64,000 nucleotides of DNA from Sedimenticola sp. (GTDB lineage: Bacteria; Pseudomonadota; Gammaproteobacteria; Chromatiales; Chromatiaceae): positions 1-64,000 of the forward strand of contig JALWRH010000050.1 in the NCBI GenBank assembly GCA_026994195.1, written 5' to 3'. Of the stretch, positions 35,724-46,696 are shown piece after piece. Numbering within the stretch: the first letter of the stretch is position 1; the number at the start of each line of letters is the position of its first letter. The notes beneath the pieces are model-generated. The model saw nothing but the letters and a program-made list of their open reading frames with translations, did no database searches and was not told the DNA's origin. The position numbers and the translations under genes are program-made.

Positions 35724-36230
35724 TCATTCTGCCGTATGCCGCCCTATCCAGGCGGACAGAATCATGGTGAGGATCACGCTGGCGGCAAAGGCGTACAGGC
35801 CAAATTCCACCTGGGCTCTAGCCAGCATGCCCAGCTTCAGGGTCACCACCAGCAGGGCCACCACGAACACATCCAACATGGACCATTTGCTGTAAGTATT
35901 GAGCCATTTCAGGTGTTTGCGGTGTCCCGGGCTGCGCGCATCCTCCAGATTCCAGATGTAGAAGAGCAACAACAGCTTGACCACAGGAAACAGCAGGCTG
36001 AACGAGCCGATGAGCACCGCCAGGCCCTTTTCCCCCTCCTGCCAGAGCTGGGAGATGGCGGACAGCAGGCTCACGGTGTTGCCGAAGAACCAGAATTTTT
36101 CGATGCTGACCAGAGGCAGTTTGAGCCCCAGGGCCAGCAGGGCACAGGCGAGCAACAGCATCAGGTTGATCAGAACCCCTCTCAAGGGATGCCGTGCGGC
36201 ATAGCTGTTGCGGATATTCAGTGCAGCCAT
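35724..36230 (-). CDS. PqiA-like (paraquat-inducible protein A family) membrane protein
   Basis: The protein has about four membrane segments and the PqiA family motif TYSKWSMLDVFVVALLVVTLKLG. At 168 residues it corresponds to a single PqiA domain, half the size of E. coli PqiA or YebS, and lacks the zinc-ribbon-like N-terminus. PqiA proteins accompany MCE lipid-transport proteins, but no MCE gene is adjacent here. ATG 36230 lies 13 bases inside the end of tilS; the track's TTG start adds five residues. Confidence 0.85.
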   Translation of the reverse strand: MAALNIRNSYAARHPLRGVLINLMLLLACALLALGLKLPLVSIEKFWFFGNTVSLLSAISQLWQEGEKGLAVLIGSFSLLFPVVKLLLLFYIWNLEDARSPGHRKHLKWLNTYSKWSMLDVFVVALLVVTLKLGMLARAQVEFGLYAFAASVILTMILSAWIGRHTAE

Positions 36231-37528
36231 TCGGGACGTTCCCAAAGCAAAGGGTTGTCATTGGAGGGGGCATCACAAAGGCAGTAGTCCGCCACGGCCA
36301 GCAGCTTTCCGTCACGCACCAGCAGGGGTATGCGGGGACGCAGCCAGGGAGGAATATGCAGGTCCTGACACAGGCGTTTGAAACTGCGTTCCCCCTCACG
36401 GCCCGCCGGCTGGCATTTCATGCCTCCCTGACGAAACTGGATGGAGACGCCGTCCTGCAGCCAGGATGCCGGTTCCTTGAGCGCCAGACGGCCTAGACCC
36501 TGGGGGAGCTGCAGGCTATCCCTGCCATCCCATTCCACCACCAGGTCTTTGTCTGGCGCCTTTGGCAGAGGCGGCATCAGATACAGCTGCCCACGATAAC
36601 GGCGCAGCTGGCCGCCTTCCCAGTCCACCTGGGGAACGGCATCTTCCCGGGCGGGTATGAGTTCCTGTTGCACCCGGGCCAGCACTTTTTCTGGCGGCAA
36701 AGGCAGATCGCGGCTGCCTATCCAGTAGCGCAGCAGGTTCTTGCGGCGTTCGGGAGAGAGCGCTTCCAGGCCCTGCAGCGGTAGTTGCCAGGGCTTGGCA
36801 AGATCCAGGATCAGCATCAGATCCTCTTCTGCTGCTTCACCCAGAATACGGGCGGCCTCAGCGCAGTGCCGGGCGCTGCGCCCCAAAGTGGCCACCAGGC
36901 CGGGCCATTGTTCCCTGAGCAGGGGAATGACCTCATGGCGCAGGTAGTTGCGGCGGATATCCGTTTCCCAGTTGCTGGGGTCTTCCCGCCACCGAAGTCC
37001 GTGGGCCTTGGCCCAGGCTTCCAGCTCGGAACGGCTGAAACCCAGCAGGGGACGCGCCAGCCAGCCGGACTGCCAGTCCCGCAGCAGGGGCATGGAAGCT
37101 AGCCCCTGAACACCGGCGCCGCGCAGCAATTGCAGGAGCAGGGTTTCCGCCTGGTCATCGCCATGATGGGCGGTGAGGAGCATTTCCCCTTCCTGCAACT
37201 GTTCGGCAATGATGCTGTAACGTGCCTCCCTGGCCAGGGCTTCCAGGCTCAAACCGCGCATGGGCTGCAGTTCCAGCTGCAGACTGATCAGGGGAATATC
37301 CAGGGAGGCGCACAGGGCTTCGCAGAAGTTTTCCCATTCCAGAGCATCGCCGTGCAGACCGTGATTCACATGCACAGCTTCCACAGGGGCATCGAGACCG
37401 GCGGCGATCTCATGGAGCGCATGCAGCAGGGTTACCGAGTCCAGGCCACCACTCAGGGCAACCCGATAGGTGGTGGGAACAGGCAGCCCCTGCAGGATCT
37501 GCAACAGATTTGCGGGGGAGAAAGTCAT
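36218..37528 (-). CDS. tilS: tRNA(Ile)-lysidine synthase
   Basis: TilS converts C34 of the CAU anticodon of tRNA-Ile2 to lysidine, using ATP and lysine. The 436-residue protein has the PP-loop SGGLDSVTLLHAL near residue 26, HVNHGLHGDA, LTAHHGDDQAETLLLQLLRGAGVQGLASM and DPSNWETDIRRNYLRHEVIPLL, all typical of TilS. A C-terminal substrate-binding domain follows. It lies 11 bases downstream of accA, the standard gammaproteobacterial order, and ends inside the PqiA-like gene. Confidence 0.96.
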   Translation of the reverse strand: MTFSPANLLQILQGLPVPTTYRVALSGGLDSVTLLHALHEIAAGLDAPVEAVHVNHGLHGDALEWENFCEALCASLDIPLISLQLELQPMRGLSLEALAREARYSIIAEQLQEGEMLLTAHHGDDQAETLLLQLLRGAGVQGLASMPLLRDWQSGWLARPLLGFSRSELEAWAKAHGLRWREDPSNWETDIRRNYLRHEVIPLLREQWPGLVATLGRSARHCAEAARILGEAAEEDLMLILDLAKPWQLPLQGLEALSPERRKNLLRYWIGSRDLPLPPEKVLARVQQELIPAREDAVPQVDWEGGQLRRYRGQLYLMPPLPKAPDKDLVVEWDGRDSLQLPQGLGRLALKEPASWLQDGVSIQFRQGGMKCQPAGREGERSFKRLCQDLHIPPWLRPRIPLLVRDGKLLAVADYCLCDAPSNDNPLLWERPEWLH

Positions 37529-37539
37529 GTCCGGCGATG

Positions 37540-38496
37540 TTACTCGCTGAACACTCCATAGGACATGAGACGCTGGTAACGGTTGTCCAGCAGTTCCTGG
37601 TCACTCTTGCCCTGCAGTTCATCCAGAGTGGCGATGAGGGCAGTTTTAAGGTTGTCAGCCATGGCATCCGGGTCGCGATGCGCGCCCCCAAGGGGTTCGG
37701 GCACGATGCCATCGATGAGGCCCAGCTCCTTGAGCTTCTCCGAGGTGATGGCCATGGCCTCGGCGGCCTGAGAGGCCTTCTCCGCGCTCTTCCACAGAAT
37801 CGAGGCACAACCCTCGGGAGAAATGACCGAATAAGTGGCGTACTGGAGCATCATCAGCTTGTCCGCCACGCCGATGGCCAGGGCGCCGCCGGAGCCACCT
37901 TCACCAATGACGGTGGCGATGATGGGGGTGCGCAGCCCCGCCATCTCGCGCAGGTTGCGGGCAATGGCCTCGCTCTGACCCCGCTCCTCGGCATCGATGC
38001 CGGGATAGGCGCCGGGGGTGTCGATAAAGGTGAGAATGGGCAGCTTGAAACGTTCTGCCGTTTCCATCATGCGCAGGGCTTTGCGATAACCTTCGGGGCG
38101 CGGCATGCCAAAGTTGCGCTTGAGTTTTTCCTTGGTGTCCCGGCCCTTCTGGTGTCCGATGATCATCACCGGCCGGCCATCGATACGACCGATGCCGGAA
38201 ACGATGGACTGGTCGTCCGCAAAAGCGCGATCGCCGTGCAGGCCTTCGAAATCATCCACGATGCGTTCGATGTAGTCCTTGGTATAGGGACGCAGGGGAT
38301 GGCGGGCCAGCTGGGAGATCTGCCAGGGGTTCAGGGATGAGAACAGGGACTCGGTGAGCTTGCGGCTCTTCTCTTCCAGGCGTTCGATTTCTTCCTGGAT
38401 GTTGATCTCGGCATCATCGCCAAGCAGACGCAATTCGCTGATCTTGGCTTCGAGTTCGGCAATGGGTTGTTCGAATTCAAGAAAATTGAGATCCAT
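37540..38496 (-). CDS. accA: Acetyl-CoA carboxylase carboxyltransferase subunit alpha
   Basis: AccA pairs with AccD to transfer the carboxyl group from biotin to acetyl-CoA, the first step of fatty-acid synthesis. The 318-residue length matches E. coli (319). Visible signatures are [19 protein letters not shown] at the start, [30 protein letters not shown], and [17 protein letters not shown]. It lies between dnaE and tilS. Confidence 0.97.
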   Translation of the reverse strand: MDLNFLEFEQPIAELEAKISELRLLGDDAEINIQEEIERLEEKSRKLTESLFSSLNPWQISQLARHPLRPYTKDYIERIVDDFEGLHGDRAFADDQSIVSGIGRIDGRPVMIIGHQKGRDTKEKLKRNFGMPRPEGYRKALRMMETAERFKLPILTFIDTPGAYPGIDAEERGQSEAIARNLREMAGLRTPIIATVIGEGGSGGALAIGVADKLMMLQYATYSVISPEGCASILWKSAEKASQAAEAMAITSEKLKELGLIDGIVPEPLGGAHRDPDAMADNLKTALIATLDELQGKSDQELLDNRYQRLMSYGVFSE

Positions 38497-38559
38497 GAAG
38501 GCCGCTCACTGGTTTTTTTGGATGAGGCATATCATACCTTAATCCGCTGGTCCGGCATA

Positions 38560-41500
38560 TCAGGCGCCCATTGTGGCTGTTTCCTGAATGAGACTGCCAA
38601 AGTGCAGCACCACCCCCTCCCGGCCAAGGGCGCGGTACAGGCGGTGCAGCAGCTCATCCCCCGGTTTCACCCGCCAGTCGTCGCCGAGGCGGATCAGAGC
38701 GCTGGCATCCGCGCGCTGGTAACGCACCGCCACAGGCACCGTGCCGCCCCGGGCGTCGGCCAGCAGTTCCTGCAGCCAGTTGCGCAGGTCAACGGCGCTC
38801 CACTTGCGGCTGCGTATGAATGCTTCATCCAGCACCAGGTCCAGGGCCGCCAAGCGGCTCTCCCGGTAGTCCTCGAAACTGCTCACCTGGTTGGCGCGCA
38901 GGCCCAGGCCGCCCCGGTATTCGTCATGCACCAGCTTGCCCTGCACCACCAGCACCTTGTCCACCACCAGCAACTCCCGGCATGCCTCGAAAGACTCGTT
39001 GAACAGGGTCAGCTCGATACGTCCGCTCTTGTCGTCCAGGAGTACCGAAGCCATGGTGCCGCGCTGGGTGTTGCGCTTGTTCACTTCCATCACCAGCCCG
39101 GCCACGGTCACATCCTTGCCCCGGCCATAGCCTTTCTGGCTCTCATCCAGGGACAGGCTGCCGATGCGGCTGGCGATCTGCTTCAGCTCCGCTTCGTAGA
39201 AATCGATGGGATGCCCGGTGAGGAACAGCCCCAGGGTTTCCTTTTCACCCCGCAGGCGCTGTTCATCACTCCAGTCCTCCTGATCATCAGGGATGATGCC
39301 CATGGCCGGCGGGGCTTCGGGTTCACTCATGCCAAACAGATCTGTCTGTCCCGCGGCTTCCAGGGCATGATGCTGTTCCGCCATCTTCAGGGCCAAGGGC
39401 AGCTGCACCATGAGGGTGGCGCGGTTGCTGCCCATCTCGTCCAGGGCGCCGGCACGGATCAGGGATTCCAAAACCCGGCGGTTACACTTGCGCAGGTCGA
39501 TACGGCGGCAGAAATCGAACAGGTCCTTGAACGCCCCGCCTTCTTCCCGAGCGGCAATAATGCCTTCGATGGCGGACTCCCCCACCCCTTTTATGGCGCC
39601 CAGGCCGTAGATCACCGTGCGTTCCCCTTCGGCATTGAACATGTACTGGGAACGGTTCACCTGGGGCGGCAGCACCTCCAGCTTCATCTCCCGGCATTCT
39701 TCGATGAGATGCACCACCTTGTCTGTGTTGTCCATATCGGCAGACAGCACCGCCGCCATGAAGGGAGCGGGATAGTGGGTCTTGAGCCACAGGGTCTGGT
39801 AGGACACCAGGGCGTAGGCCGCCGAGTGAGACTTGTTGAAGCCGTACCCGGCAAAGTGCGCCATCAGATCGAAGATACGCGTGGCCAGGGCCTCGTCCAC
39901 GCCACGCTCCACGGCGCCTTTGCGGAAAATCTCGCCCTGCTTCTCCATCTCCTCGGGTTTCTTCTTGCCCATGGCCCGGCGCAGCAGGTCCGCGCCACCC
40001 AGAGAATAGCCCGCCAGCTCCTGGGCGATCTGCATGACCTGCTCCTGGTAGAGGATGACGCCATAGGTGGGCTTGAGTATGGGTTCCAGCTTGGGATGGG
40101 GATATTCGGCCTGTTTTTTGCCGTGCTTGCAGGCGATGAAATCATCCACCATGCCCGTGCCCAGGGGGCCGGGGCGGTACAGGGCCACCAGGGCGGTGAT
40201 CTCGTCGAAGTTATCCGGCTGCAGTTTGCGGATCAGCTCTTTCATGCCATGGGATTCGAGCTGGAACACCGCTGTGGTGGCCGCGGACTTGAGCAGGGCA
40301 AAGGACTCGGGATCGTCCATGGGTATGGCATCGATATCCACAGGCTCCAGCCCCTGCTCCCGGCGCTGGCGGTTCACGCTCTTCAGGGCCCAGTCGATGA
40401 TGGTCAGGGTGCGCAGGCCCAGGAAGTCGAACTTCACCAAGCCCACGGCTTCCACGTCGTTCTTGTCGAACTGGGTCACCAGGTTGCCGCCATCAGCATC
40501 GCAGTACAGGGCGGTGAAGTCCGTGAGTTTCCCCGGTGCGATGACCACCCCTCCAGCATGTTTGCCCGCGTTGCGGGTCAGGCCCTCCAGTTGCAGGGCC
40601 ATGTCGATGAGCTGGGTGACCTCCTCGTCGTTCTCATAGGCCTGTTTCAGGTCTTCGCTCTCTTCCAGGGCTTTGCTCAGGGTTATGCCCAGATCGAAAG
40701 GCACCATCTTGGCTACCCGGTCGGTAAAACCGTAGGGATGGCCCAGCACCCGGCCCACATCACGCACCACAGCCTTGGCCGCCATGGAGCCGTAGGTGAT
40801 GATCTGGGATACAGCATCCCGGCCATATTTCTGCGCCACATACTCGATGACATGGTCGCGCTTGTCCATGCAGAAATCGATATCGAAATCCGGCATGGAT
40901 ACCCGCTCGGGATTGAGGAAACGCTCGAACAGCAGCTCCAGGGCCAGAGGATCGAGATCCGTGATCTTCAGGGCATAGGCCACCAGGGAACCCGCGCCAG
41001 AACCGCGCCCAGGCCCCACAGGAATGTCATTGTCCTTGGCCCACTGGATGAAGTCTGCGACGATGAGGAAGTAGCCGGGGAATCCCATCTCGATAATGAC
41101 ATCCAGCTCGGTCTTCAGGCGCTCGTCGTAGGGTTTGCGTTTTTCCTGAAAATCCTCCGCCTCCCGGTCAAGAATCTTGTCCAGGCGTGCTTCCAGGCCC
41201 TTCTGCGCCAGCTGGCGGAAAAACTCGTCCATGGTCAGGCCATCCGGCACGGGGAAATCCGGCAGGAAATTCTCACCAAAGCTCATGCGCACATTGCAGC
41301 GCCGGGCGATTTCCACGCTGTTCTCCAGGGCTTCAGGAATATCGCTGAACAGTTCCGCCATTTCCTCGGCGCTGCGCAGGTACTGCTGGGGTGAGTAGTC
41401 CCGGGGCCGGCGGGGATCATCCAGGGTGCGCCCCTGGTTGATGCACACCCGCACCTCATGGGCCTGAAAGTCTTCTTCTTTCAGGAAACAGACCTCGTTG

Positions 41501-42096
41501 GTGGCCACCACCGGCACTTGGCGGCGCGCCGCCAGTTCCACGCTCAGGTGCAGGCAATCTTCCTCGTCAGGACGGCCCGTGCGCACCAGCTGCAAATAAT
41601 AGGCATCGCCAAACAGTTCCAGCCAGTGATCCAGCAGGGCTTCCGCCTGTTTCTCATGACCCGCCAGCAGCGCCCGGCCCACATCCCCGTCCCGGGCGCC
41701 GGACAGAGCGATGAGTCCCTGGCAGCTCTGGGGGGTCAGCCAGTCCCGGTCCAGCATGGGCTTGCCCAGGTGCTGACCCTGCTGGTAGCCCCGTGACACC
41801 AGTTCCCGCAGATTGCGGTAGCCTGTCTCATCCCGGGCCAGCAACACCAGGCGGTCCGGCTGGTTCAGGTTTTCCGGATTGCGCAGATGCAGATCCACGC
41901 CGAAGATGGGCTTGACGCCCGCGCCGGTGGTCGCACGGTAGAACTTCACCAGGGAAAACAAATTGAACTGATCAGTCACCGCCACGGCCGGCATGCCCTG
42001 CTCCGCCAGGCTGTCCACCAGGGGTTTGATACGCACCACGCTGTCCACCATGGAGTACTCGGTGTGCAGGTGCAGGTGTACGAAGCGGGGTTCCAT
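38560..42096 (-). CDS. dnaE: DNA polymerase III subunit alpha
   Basis: DnaE is the replicative polymerase. The 1178-residue protein has an N-terminal PHP domain (FVHLHLHTEYSMVDSVVRI), the C-family polymerase core with catalytic aspartates in MPDFDIDFCMDKRD and VGPGRGSGAGSLVAYAL, a helix-hairpin-helix region and an OB fold (VTVAGLVMEVNKRNTQRG). QTDLFGM after about residue 920 matches the internal beta-clamp-binding motif. The length is slightly above E. coli's 1160. It lies 63 bases upstream of accA and 45 bases after rnhB. Confidence 0.97.
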   Translation of the reverse strand: MEPRFVHLHLHTEYSMVDSVVRIKPLVDSLAEQGMPAVAVTDQFNLFSLVKFYRATTGAGVKPIFGVDLHLRNPENLNQPDRLVLLARDETGYRNLRELVSRGYQQGQHLGKPMLDRDWLTPQSCQGLIALSGARDGDVGRALLAGHEKQAEALLDHWLELFGDAYYLQLVRTGRPDEEDCLHLSVELAARRQVPVVATNEVCFLKEEDFQAHEVRVCINQGRTLDDPRRPRDYSPQQYLRSAEEMAELFSDIPEALENSVEIARRCNVRMSFGENFLPDFPVPDGLTMDEFFRQLAQKGLEARLDKILDREAEDFQEKRKPYDERLKTELDVIIEMGFPGYFLIVADFIQWAKDNDIPVGPGRGSGAGSLVAYALKITDLDPLALELLFERFLNPERVSMPDFDIDFCMDKRDHVIEYVAQKYGRDAVSQIITYGSMAAKAVVRDVGRVLGHPYGFTDRVAKMVPFDLGITLSKALEESEDLKQAYENDEEVTQLIDMALQLEGLTRNAGKHAGGVVIAPGKLTDFTALYCDADGGNLVTQFDKNDVEAVGLVKFDFLGLRTLTIIDWALKSVNRQRREQGLEPVDIDAIPMDDPESFALLKSAATTAVFQLESHGMKELIRKLQPDNFDEITALVALYRPGPLGTGMVDDFIACKHGKKQAEYPHPKLEPILKPTYGVILYQEQVMQIAQELAGYSLGGADLLRRAMGKKKPEEMEKQGEIFRKGAVERGVDEALATRIFDLMAHFAGYGFNKSHSAAYALVSYQTLWLKTHYPAPFMAAVLSADMDNTDKVVHLIEECREMKLEVLPPQVNRSQYMFNAEGERTVIYGLGAIKGVGESAIEGIIAAREEGGAFKDLFDFCRRIDLRKCNRRVLESLIRAGALDEMGSNRATLMVQLPLALKMAEQHHALEAAGQTDLFGMSEPEAPPAMGIIPDDQEDWSDEQRLRGEKETLGLFLTGHPIDFYEAELKQIASRIGSLSLDESQKGYGRGKDVTVAGLVMEVNKRNTQRGTMASVLLDDKSGRIELTLFNESFEACRELLVVDKVLVVQGKLVHDEYRGGLGLRANQVSSFEDYRESRLAALDLVLDEAFIRSRKWSAVDLRNWLQELLADARGGTVPVAVRYQRADASALIRLGDDWRVKPGDELLHRLYRALGREGVVLHFGSLIQETATMGA

Positions 42097-42141
42097 GAGG
42101 GGGATTATTTCAGTTTTCCGGGGCGGGGAACAATAGCATGT

Positions 42142-42711
42142 TCACGCCTCCAGCAAGCGCCGCACGGGACCAAAGCTGCAGCGGTGGATTTCTGTGACAC
42201 CCAGCGCCGCCAGGGCCTCCAGGTGCGCCTTGGTGGGATAACCCTTGTGACGGGCCAGGCCATAACCGGGATAACGCTGGTCCAAGACAAACATTTCCCG
42301 GTCCCGGGAGACCTTGGCCATGATGGATGCGGCGCTGATGCAGGCCACGCTACCGTCACCGCCAACAATGGCCTCGGCACTGCAGGAAAGCACCGGCAGC
42401 TTGTTACCGTCCACCAGCGCATGATCCGGGGACACGGGCAAAGCCTCTACGGCCCGTTGCATGGCCAGCAGGGATGCCTGCAGGATGTTGATCCTGTCGA
42501 TCTCTTCCACTTCCGCCCGGCCCAGGGACCAGGCCAGGGCCTTGTTGCGAATTTCCTCGAACAGGGCTTCGCGGCGCTTCTCCGTCAGCTTCTTGGAATC
42601 GTCCAGGCCGGATATGGGCTGTGCTGGATCGAGTATCACTGCGGCAGCCACCACCGGCCCGGCCAGGGGTCCCCGGCCGACTTCATCCACGCCACATATC
42701 CGCTCAGTCAT
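42142..42711 (-). CDS. rnhB: Ribonuclease HII
   Basis: RNase HII cleaves RNA in RNA-DNA hybrids and at single ribonucleotides. The 189-residue protein has the catalytic motif [23 protein letters not shown], a second Asp in [10 protein letters not shown] and the late [12 protein letters not shown] region. Its start overlaps the lpxB end by four bases. Confidence 0.96.
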   Translation of the reverse strand: MTERICGVDEVGRGPLAGPVVAAAVILDPAQPISGLDDSKKLTEKRREALFEEIRNKALAWSLGRAEVEEIDRINILQASLLAMQRAVEALPVSPDHALVDGNKLPVLSCSAEAIVGGDGSVACISAASIMAKVSRDREMFVLDQRYPGYGLARHKGYPTKAHLEALAALGVTEIHRCSFGPVRRLLEA

Positions 42712-43850
42712 GTTTTCTCCATTTGTTTCAACACCGCCCGGGCGGCAAGATCATTGGTCTCCATGACCAGGGATTCATGCACCTGCCGGTACCGGGCGGC
42801 AATCACGTCCCGGCGTTCGGCATCTCCGAACAGATCCAACAGGGCGCCCGCGAGGTTTTCCGCGGTGCATTCCCCCTGGAGATATTCCCGGGCCAGAGGT
42901 TCTCCAGTCAGAAGATTGGCCATGGAGACATGCTCGATCTGCAGCAGTTTCAATCCGCGGATAATGCCATGAGTGAGGGCATTGAGGCGATAGCCCACCA
43001 CCATGGGACGCTCGCACAGCAGCGCCTCGAAGGTAGCCGTACCAGAAGCCACCAGCACCACATCGGCAGCCTCCAGGGCCTGGCGGGTGCGATTGCGCAC
43101 CAGGGTGATATCGAGTTCCGATGCTGTTTCCCGGCAGGCGCGCTGAAAATCTTCATGGGTGCGCGCCGTGGCCAGCGGTGTAACCACCTGCAGTTGCGGG
43201 AGCTTTTCCAGGCACAGACGCGCAGCGCCAAGAAACGGTGGCGCCAGGCGTTTCACCTCCCCCACCCGGCTGCCGGGCAGCAAGGCCAGAACCGGCGCTT
43301 CCTTCTTAAGACCCAGGGCATCCCTGGCGGCAACCCGATCCGGCTGCAGTGGATAATCAGCCGCCATGGGATGTCCCACGTAAGCACTGGGAACCTGGTG
43401 CTGATGGAGAAAAGCCTCTTCAAAGGGAAAGATGCTGAGCACCAGGTCTGCGGCGCGGCGGATCTTCTTCACCCGCCCGGGGCGCCAGGCCCAGACCGTG
43501 GGACAGACATAATGCACCGTAGGCACTCCCCCTTCCCGCATCCGGGTCTCCAGCTTGAGATTGAAATCCGGAGCATCCACGCCAATGAACAGGTCCGGTG
43601 GCTGATCCTTCCAGCGCCGGATCAGATCATGGCGCAGTTTCAGCAACCGGGGCAGGCGCCCCAGCACTTCCACCAGCCCCATGACCGAAAGCTGTTCCAT
43701 GGGGGCCAGGCTCTCCAGCCCGGCGGCAAGCATGGCTTCCCCGCCGATGCCTTCAAACCGGACCTCAGGATGCAGTTCAGCGATACGGCGCATGAGCCCG
43801 GCGGCAAGCTGATCGCCCGAGGGCTCAGCCGCTACCAGCGCGATACGCAT
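42708..43850 (-). CDS. lpxB: Lipid-A-disaccharide synthase
   Basis: LpxB condenses UDP-diacylglucosamine with lipid X to make the lipid A disaccharide at the inner membrane. The 380-residue protein begins [23 protein letters not shown] and contains [45 protein letters not shown] and [22 protein letters not shown], all family signatures. ATG 43850 overlaps the lpxA stop by one base (TGATG); the track start lies 72 bases into lpxA. Confidence 0.97.
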   Translation of the reverse strand: MRIALVAAEPSGDQLAAGLMRRIAELHPEVRFEGIGGEAMLAAGLESLAPMEQLSVMGLVEVLGRLPRLLKLRHDLIRRWKDQPPDLFIGVDAPDFNLKLETRMREGGVPTVHYVCPTVWAWRPGRVKKIRRAADLVLSIFPFEEAFLHQHQVPSAYVGHPMAADYPLQPDRVAARDALGLKKEAPVLALLPGSRVGEVKRLAPPFLGAARLCLEKLPQLQVVTPLATARTHEDFQRACRETASELDITLVRNRTRQALEAADVVLVASGTATFEALLCERPMVVGYRLNALTHGIIRGLKLLQIEHVSMANLLTGEPLAREYLQGECTAENLAGALLDLFGDAERRDVIAARYRQVHESLVMETNDLAARAVLKQMEKT

Positions 43851-44638
43851 CAGCGGATGATGCTGCGCGAGGGATTGGCGATGAATTCTGCCAGGGGACG
43901 CACGGCTTCGGCATCCTCGCACATCTGTTGAATCTGTTCCCTGGCCTCTTCCAGGCGCAGGTTGGAGCGGTATAGCAAGCGGTAAGCCTTTTTCAGGGCG
44001 GACAGATCCCCGGCATCGAAACCACGGCGCTTGAGCCCTTCACTGTTGATGCCACGCGGCACGGCGGGGGCACCACCCACCATGACGTAAGGCGGCACGT
44101 CTTTACCGATGGCGCTCCCCATGGCGGCAAAACTGTGGGCGCCCACCCGGGTGAACTGATGCACCATGGAAAAACCGCCGAGAATAGCCCAGTCGTTGAT
44201 CCGCACATGCCCTCCCAGGGAAGCGGCATTGGCCAAAATGGTGTTGTCTCCAAGGATGCAGTCGTGGGCCACATGGGTGTAGGCCATGAGCAGGTTGCCA
44301 TTGCCAATGCGGGTCACGCCCTGATCCTGGGCCGTTCCGCGGTTGATGGTGGCGAACTCGCGGATGACGTTGTCATCACCGATCTCCAGCCAGGTTTCCT
44401 CGCCGGCGTATTTCTTGTCCTGGGGATCATCGCCCACGGAGGCGAACTGGTACACCTTGTTGTTGCGCCCCAGGCGGGTATTGCGGCGGATGACCGCGTG
44501 AGAGCCGATCTCGCAGCCGTCACCGATCTCCACGCCGGGGCCAATGACGGCAAAGGGACCCACCTGCACGCCTTCCCCGATACGGGCGCTGTCGTCGATG
44601 ATGGCGGAGGGATGGATCAAATTTCTCTCGCAGTACAC
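43850..44638 (-). CDS. lpxA: UDP-N-acetylglucosamine acyltransferase
   Basis: LpxA adds the first 3-hydroxyacyl chain in lipid A synthesis. The 262-residue protein is a left-handed beta helix with hexapeptide repeats ([22 protein letters not shown]). It has the catalytic His region [22 protein letters not shown] and the C-terminal helical domain. The start is GTG 44638, inside the fabZ end; a TTG six codons later ([12 protein letters not shown]) is an alternative. It sits between fabZ and lpxB. Confidence 0.96.
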   Translation of the reverse strand: MYCERNLIHPSAIIDDSARIGEGVQVGPFAVIGPGVEIGDGCEIGSHAVIRRNTRLGRNNKVYQFASVGDDPQDKKYAGEETWLEIGDDNVIREFATINRGTAQDQGVTRIGNGNLLMAYTHVAHDCILGDNTILANAASLGGHVRINDWAILGGFSMVHQFTRVGAHSFAAMGSAIGKDVPPYVMVGGAPAVPRGINSEGLKRRGFDAGDLSALKKAYRLLYRSNLRLEEAREQIQQMCEDAEAVRPLAEFIANPSRSIIR

Positions 44639-45045
44639 ATGATTTCAGCGCTGGCCGCCAGTTTGCCATCCACCAGGGCCCGGGCGCTGAACACCCAGAT
44701 GCCCCGTTTGCGTTTCTCCAGGGTGGCCTGCAGAGCAAGCTGGTCGCCAGGAACGACCTGTCGCTTGAAGCGCGCATTGTCCACCCCGGCCAGCAGATAG
44801 GTGATGTCCTTGTCGGAAGGCTCCGTCTCCATGGCCAGCAGGCAGGTGGCCTGGGCCATGGCTTCCACCAGAAGCACTCCAGGCATCACCGGCTTGCCGG
44901 GGAAATGTCCCTGAAAGAAAGGTTCGTTCATACTCACGTTCTTGATCGCCAGTAGGCTTTCTCCGGGGGTGCACTCCAGCACCCTGTCCACCAGGAGAAA
45001 GGGGTAGCGGTGTGGCAGCCGCTCCATGATCTGACCGATATCCAT
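44617..45045 (-). CDS. fabZ: 3-hydroxyacyl-[ACP] dehydratase FabZ
   Basis: FabZ dehydrates beta-hydroxyacyl-ACP in fatty-acid elongation. The 142-residue protein starts [24 protein letters not shown] and has the hot-dog catalytic segments [26 protein letters not shown] (His in QGHFPG, Glu in LVEAMAQ). The track's ORF adds 121 unsupported N-terminal residues over the gap to lpxD. ATG 45045 is the family start. It lies between lpxD and lpxA, balancing fatty-acid and lipid A precursors. Confidence 0.96.
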   Translation of the reverse strand: MDIGQIMERLPHRYPFLLVDRVLECTPGESLLAIKNVSMNEPFFQGHFPGKPVMPGVLLVEAMAQATCLLAMETEPSDKDITYLLAGVDNARFKRQVVPGDQLALQATLEKRKRGIWVFSARALVDGKLAASAEIMCTAREI

Positions 45046-45122
45046 ATTTTCCAAGGGAACCTCCCAAATACCGGCTGTCAGGGACAGGCCGGACTGATGT
45101 TGGTATATCCTGCGCCTGCGCG

Positions 45123-46163
45123 TCAGGATTTGTCTTGCGGCGCATCCGCCAGCAGCTTCTCCAGTTTTCTGAGCCGCCTGGCCATGTCGTCGAGTTGCTT
45201 TATTCGTGCGATATTCTTCTGCCAGGTCTTGTGGGGCATGGCCAGAACACCGCCTGTGTACACGCCGGGCTCCTTCAGAGAACGGCTCACCACGCTTGCG
45301 CCGGAGACATGCACGCCGTCCGCCAGTTCGATATGCCCCACCACGCCCACGCCACCGGCCAGGGTGCAGCCAGCGCCAATGCGCGTGGAGCCGGAAATGC
45401 CCGTGCAAGCGGCAATGGCCGTATTTTCGCCAATCTCCACGTTATGGGCCACCTGAATCTGGTTGTCCAGCTTCACGCCATCGGCAATAACCGTATCGTG
45501 GATCGCGCCCCGGTCGATGGTGGTATTGGCCCCGATCTCCACGTTGTTGCCGATAGTCACACTGCCCAGCTGGGCGACCTTCTCCCAACGCCCCTGGTCA
45601 TTCGCCAAACCGAAGCCGTCGCTGCCGATGACGGCGCCAGGATGAATCAGGCAGTCTTCACCTATGCTGACGCCATCCAGAACGGTGACCGAAGCCACCA
45701 GCCGCGTGCCCCGCCCCAGAATCACGTTCCGGCCAATGACGCAATGGGGACCGACCTGCACATCCGGCCCCAGCATGGCGCCCTCGCCCACCACGCTTCC
45801 TGCCGCAACAGCGGCACTTTCGTGAACGTCAGCCAGCGCATGGACCACAGCAGTGGGATGAATCCCCGGCTCCAGGCGATCCTGCCTGGCGAAGCAGGCG
45901 GTGACCCTGGCCCAGGCCAGGTAGGGGTTGTCCGTCAGCAGGGCACTGCAGGGGCAGTCATGCGCATCTTCGGGGCGCAGAATGACCGCAGAGGCGGCTG
46001 TGTCTGCCAGGTATCTGCGGTACTTGCTGTTGTTGAAAAAACTGATCTGGCCGGGACCGGCGCCGTTCAGGGATTCCACCCCGCTGATGACGCAGTCGCC
46101 ATCCCCGCGCAACTGCGCGCCGGTGCACTGCGCCAGTTCAGCGAGAGTATAAGTCCTGGCCAT
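45123..46163 (-). CDS. lpxD: UDP-3-O-(3-hydroxyacyl)glucosamine N-acyltransferase
   Basis: LpxD adds the second (N-linked) acyl chain in lipid A synthesis. The 346-residue protein has an N-terminal uridine-binding domain ([16 protein letters not shown]). A hexapeptide-repeat beta helix follows, containing [41 protein letters not shown] and the catalytic His in [11 protein letters not shown]-terminal helix ends it. It lies between ompH and fabZ, the standard order. Confidence 0.97.
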   Translation of the reverse strand: MARTYTLAELAQCTGAQLRGDGDCVISGVESLNGAGPGQISFFNNSKYRRYLADTAASAVILRPEDAHDCPCSALLTDNPYLAWARVTACFARQDRLEPGIHPTAVVHALADVHESAAVAAGSVVGEGAMLGPDVQVGPHCVIGRNVILGRGTRLVASVTVLDGVSIGEDCLIHPGAVIGSDGFGLANDQGRWEKVAQLGSVTIGNNVEIGANTTIDRGAIHDTVIADGVKLDNQIQVAHNVEIGENTAIAACTGISGSTRIGAGCTLAGGVGVVGHIELADGVHVSGASVVSRSLKEPGVYTGGVLAMPHKTWQKNIARIKQLDDMARRLRKLEKLLADAPQDKS

Positions 46164-46175
46164 AAACGATGGGAA

Positions 46176-46682
46176 TCAGCGCCGTTTCAGCTCTTTGAGG
46201 ACCTGGGGTGTGATGTTGACCTTGTCGTTGGCCCAAACAACACCGCTTTCCAGCACCAGATCATAGCCACCTTTCTTGGCTACCTTGACGATCACTTCGG
46301 CAATGATCTTACGCAGTTTGCCCAGTTCCTCATTCTGGCGCAGTGCCAGGTCTTCCTGGAATTCACTCTGGGCGTTCTTCAGCTTGCGGGTGCGCGCAAT
46401 GATGTCTCTTTCCAGGCGCTTGCGTTCCGCTTCACTCATGATGCTGCCATCACGGGCCAATTTTTCCTTGAGCTTCTTCAGTTTCTTCTGCTCTGCCACC
46501 AACTGGTCATCCCGCTTGGCGAATTCCTTACGGATCTTCTCCTTGACGGCCTTGACCTGGGGGGATTCCTGCAGCACCTTGCCAACTTCCACATAGGCGA
46601 TCTTGGTGGCGGACAATGCGGCCCCGCTCAGAGAAACAAGAAACACTGCAAGCAGCGCCAACATCGACGTTTTCTTCATCAT
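46176..46682 (-). CDS. skp: Periplasmic chaperone OmpH/Skp
   Basis: Skp carries unfolded outer-membrane proteins across the periplasm to BamA. The 168-residue protein has a signal peptide (KKTSMLALLAVFLVSLSGAALSA), the family start TKIAYVEVGKVLQESP, and long Lys/Glu-rich helices that form the tentacles. It lies 14 bases after bamA and 12 before lpxD. Confidence 0.93.
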   Translation of the reverse strand: MMKKTSMLALLAVFLVSLSGAALSATKIAYVEVGKVLQESPQVKAVKEKIRKEFAKRDDQLVAEQKKLKKLKEKLARDGSIMSEAERKRLERDIIARTRKLKNAQSEFQEDLALRQNEELGKLRKIIAEVIVKVAKKGGYDLVLESGVVWANDKVNITPQVLKELKRR

Positions 46683-46696
46683 TTTCTACACTCCTG

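Noticed and set aside
38467-41394. 975-residue plus-strand ORF
   Set aside because: Antisense shadow of dnaE, with no recognisable domain and a His/Gln-rich composition typical of reverse reading of a GC-rich gene.
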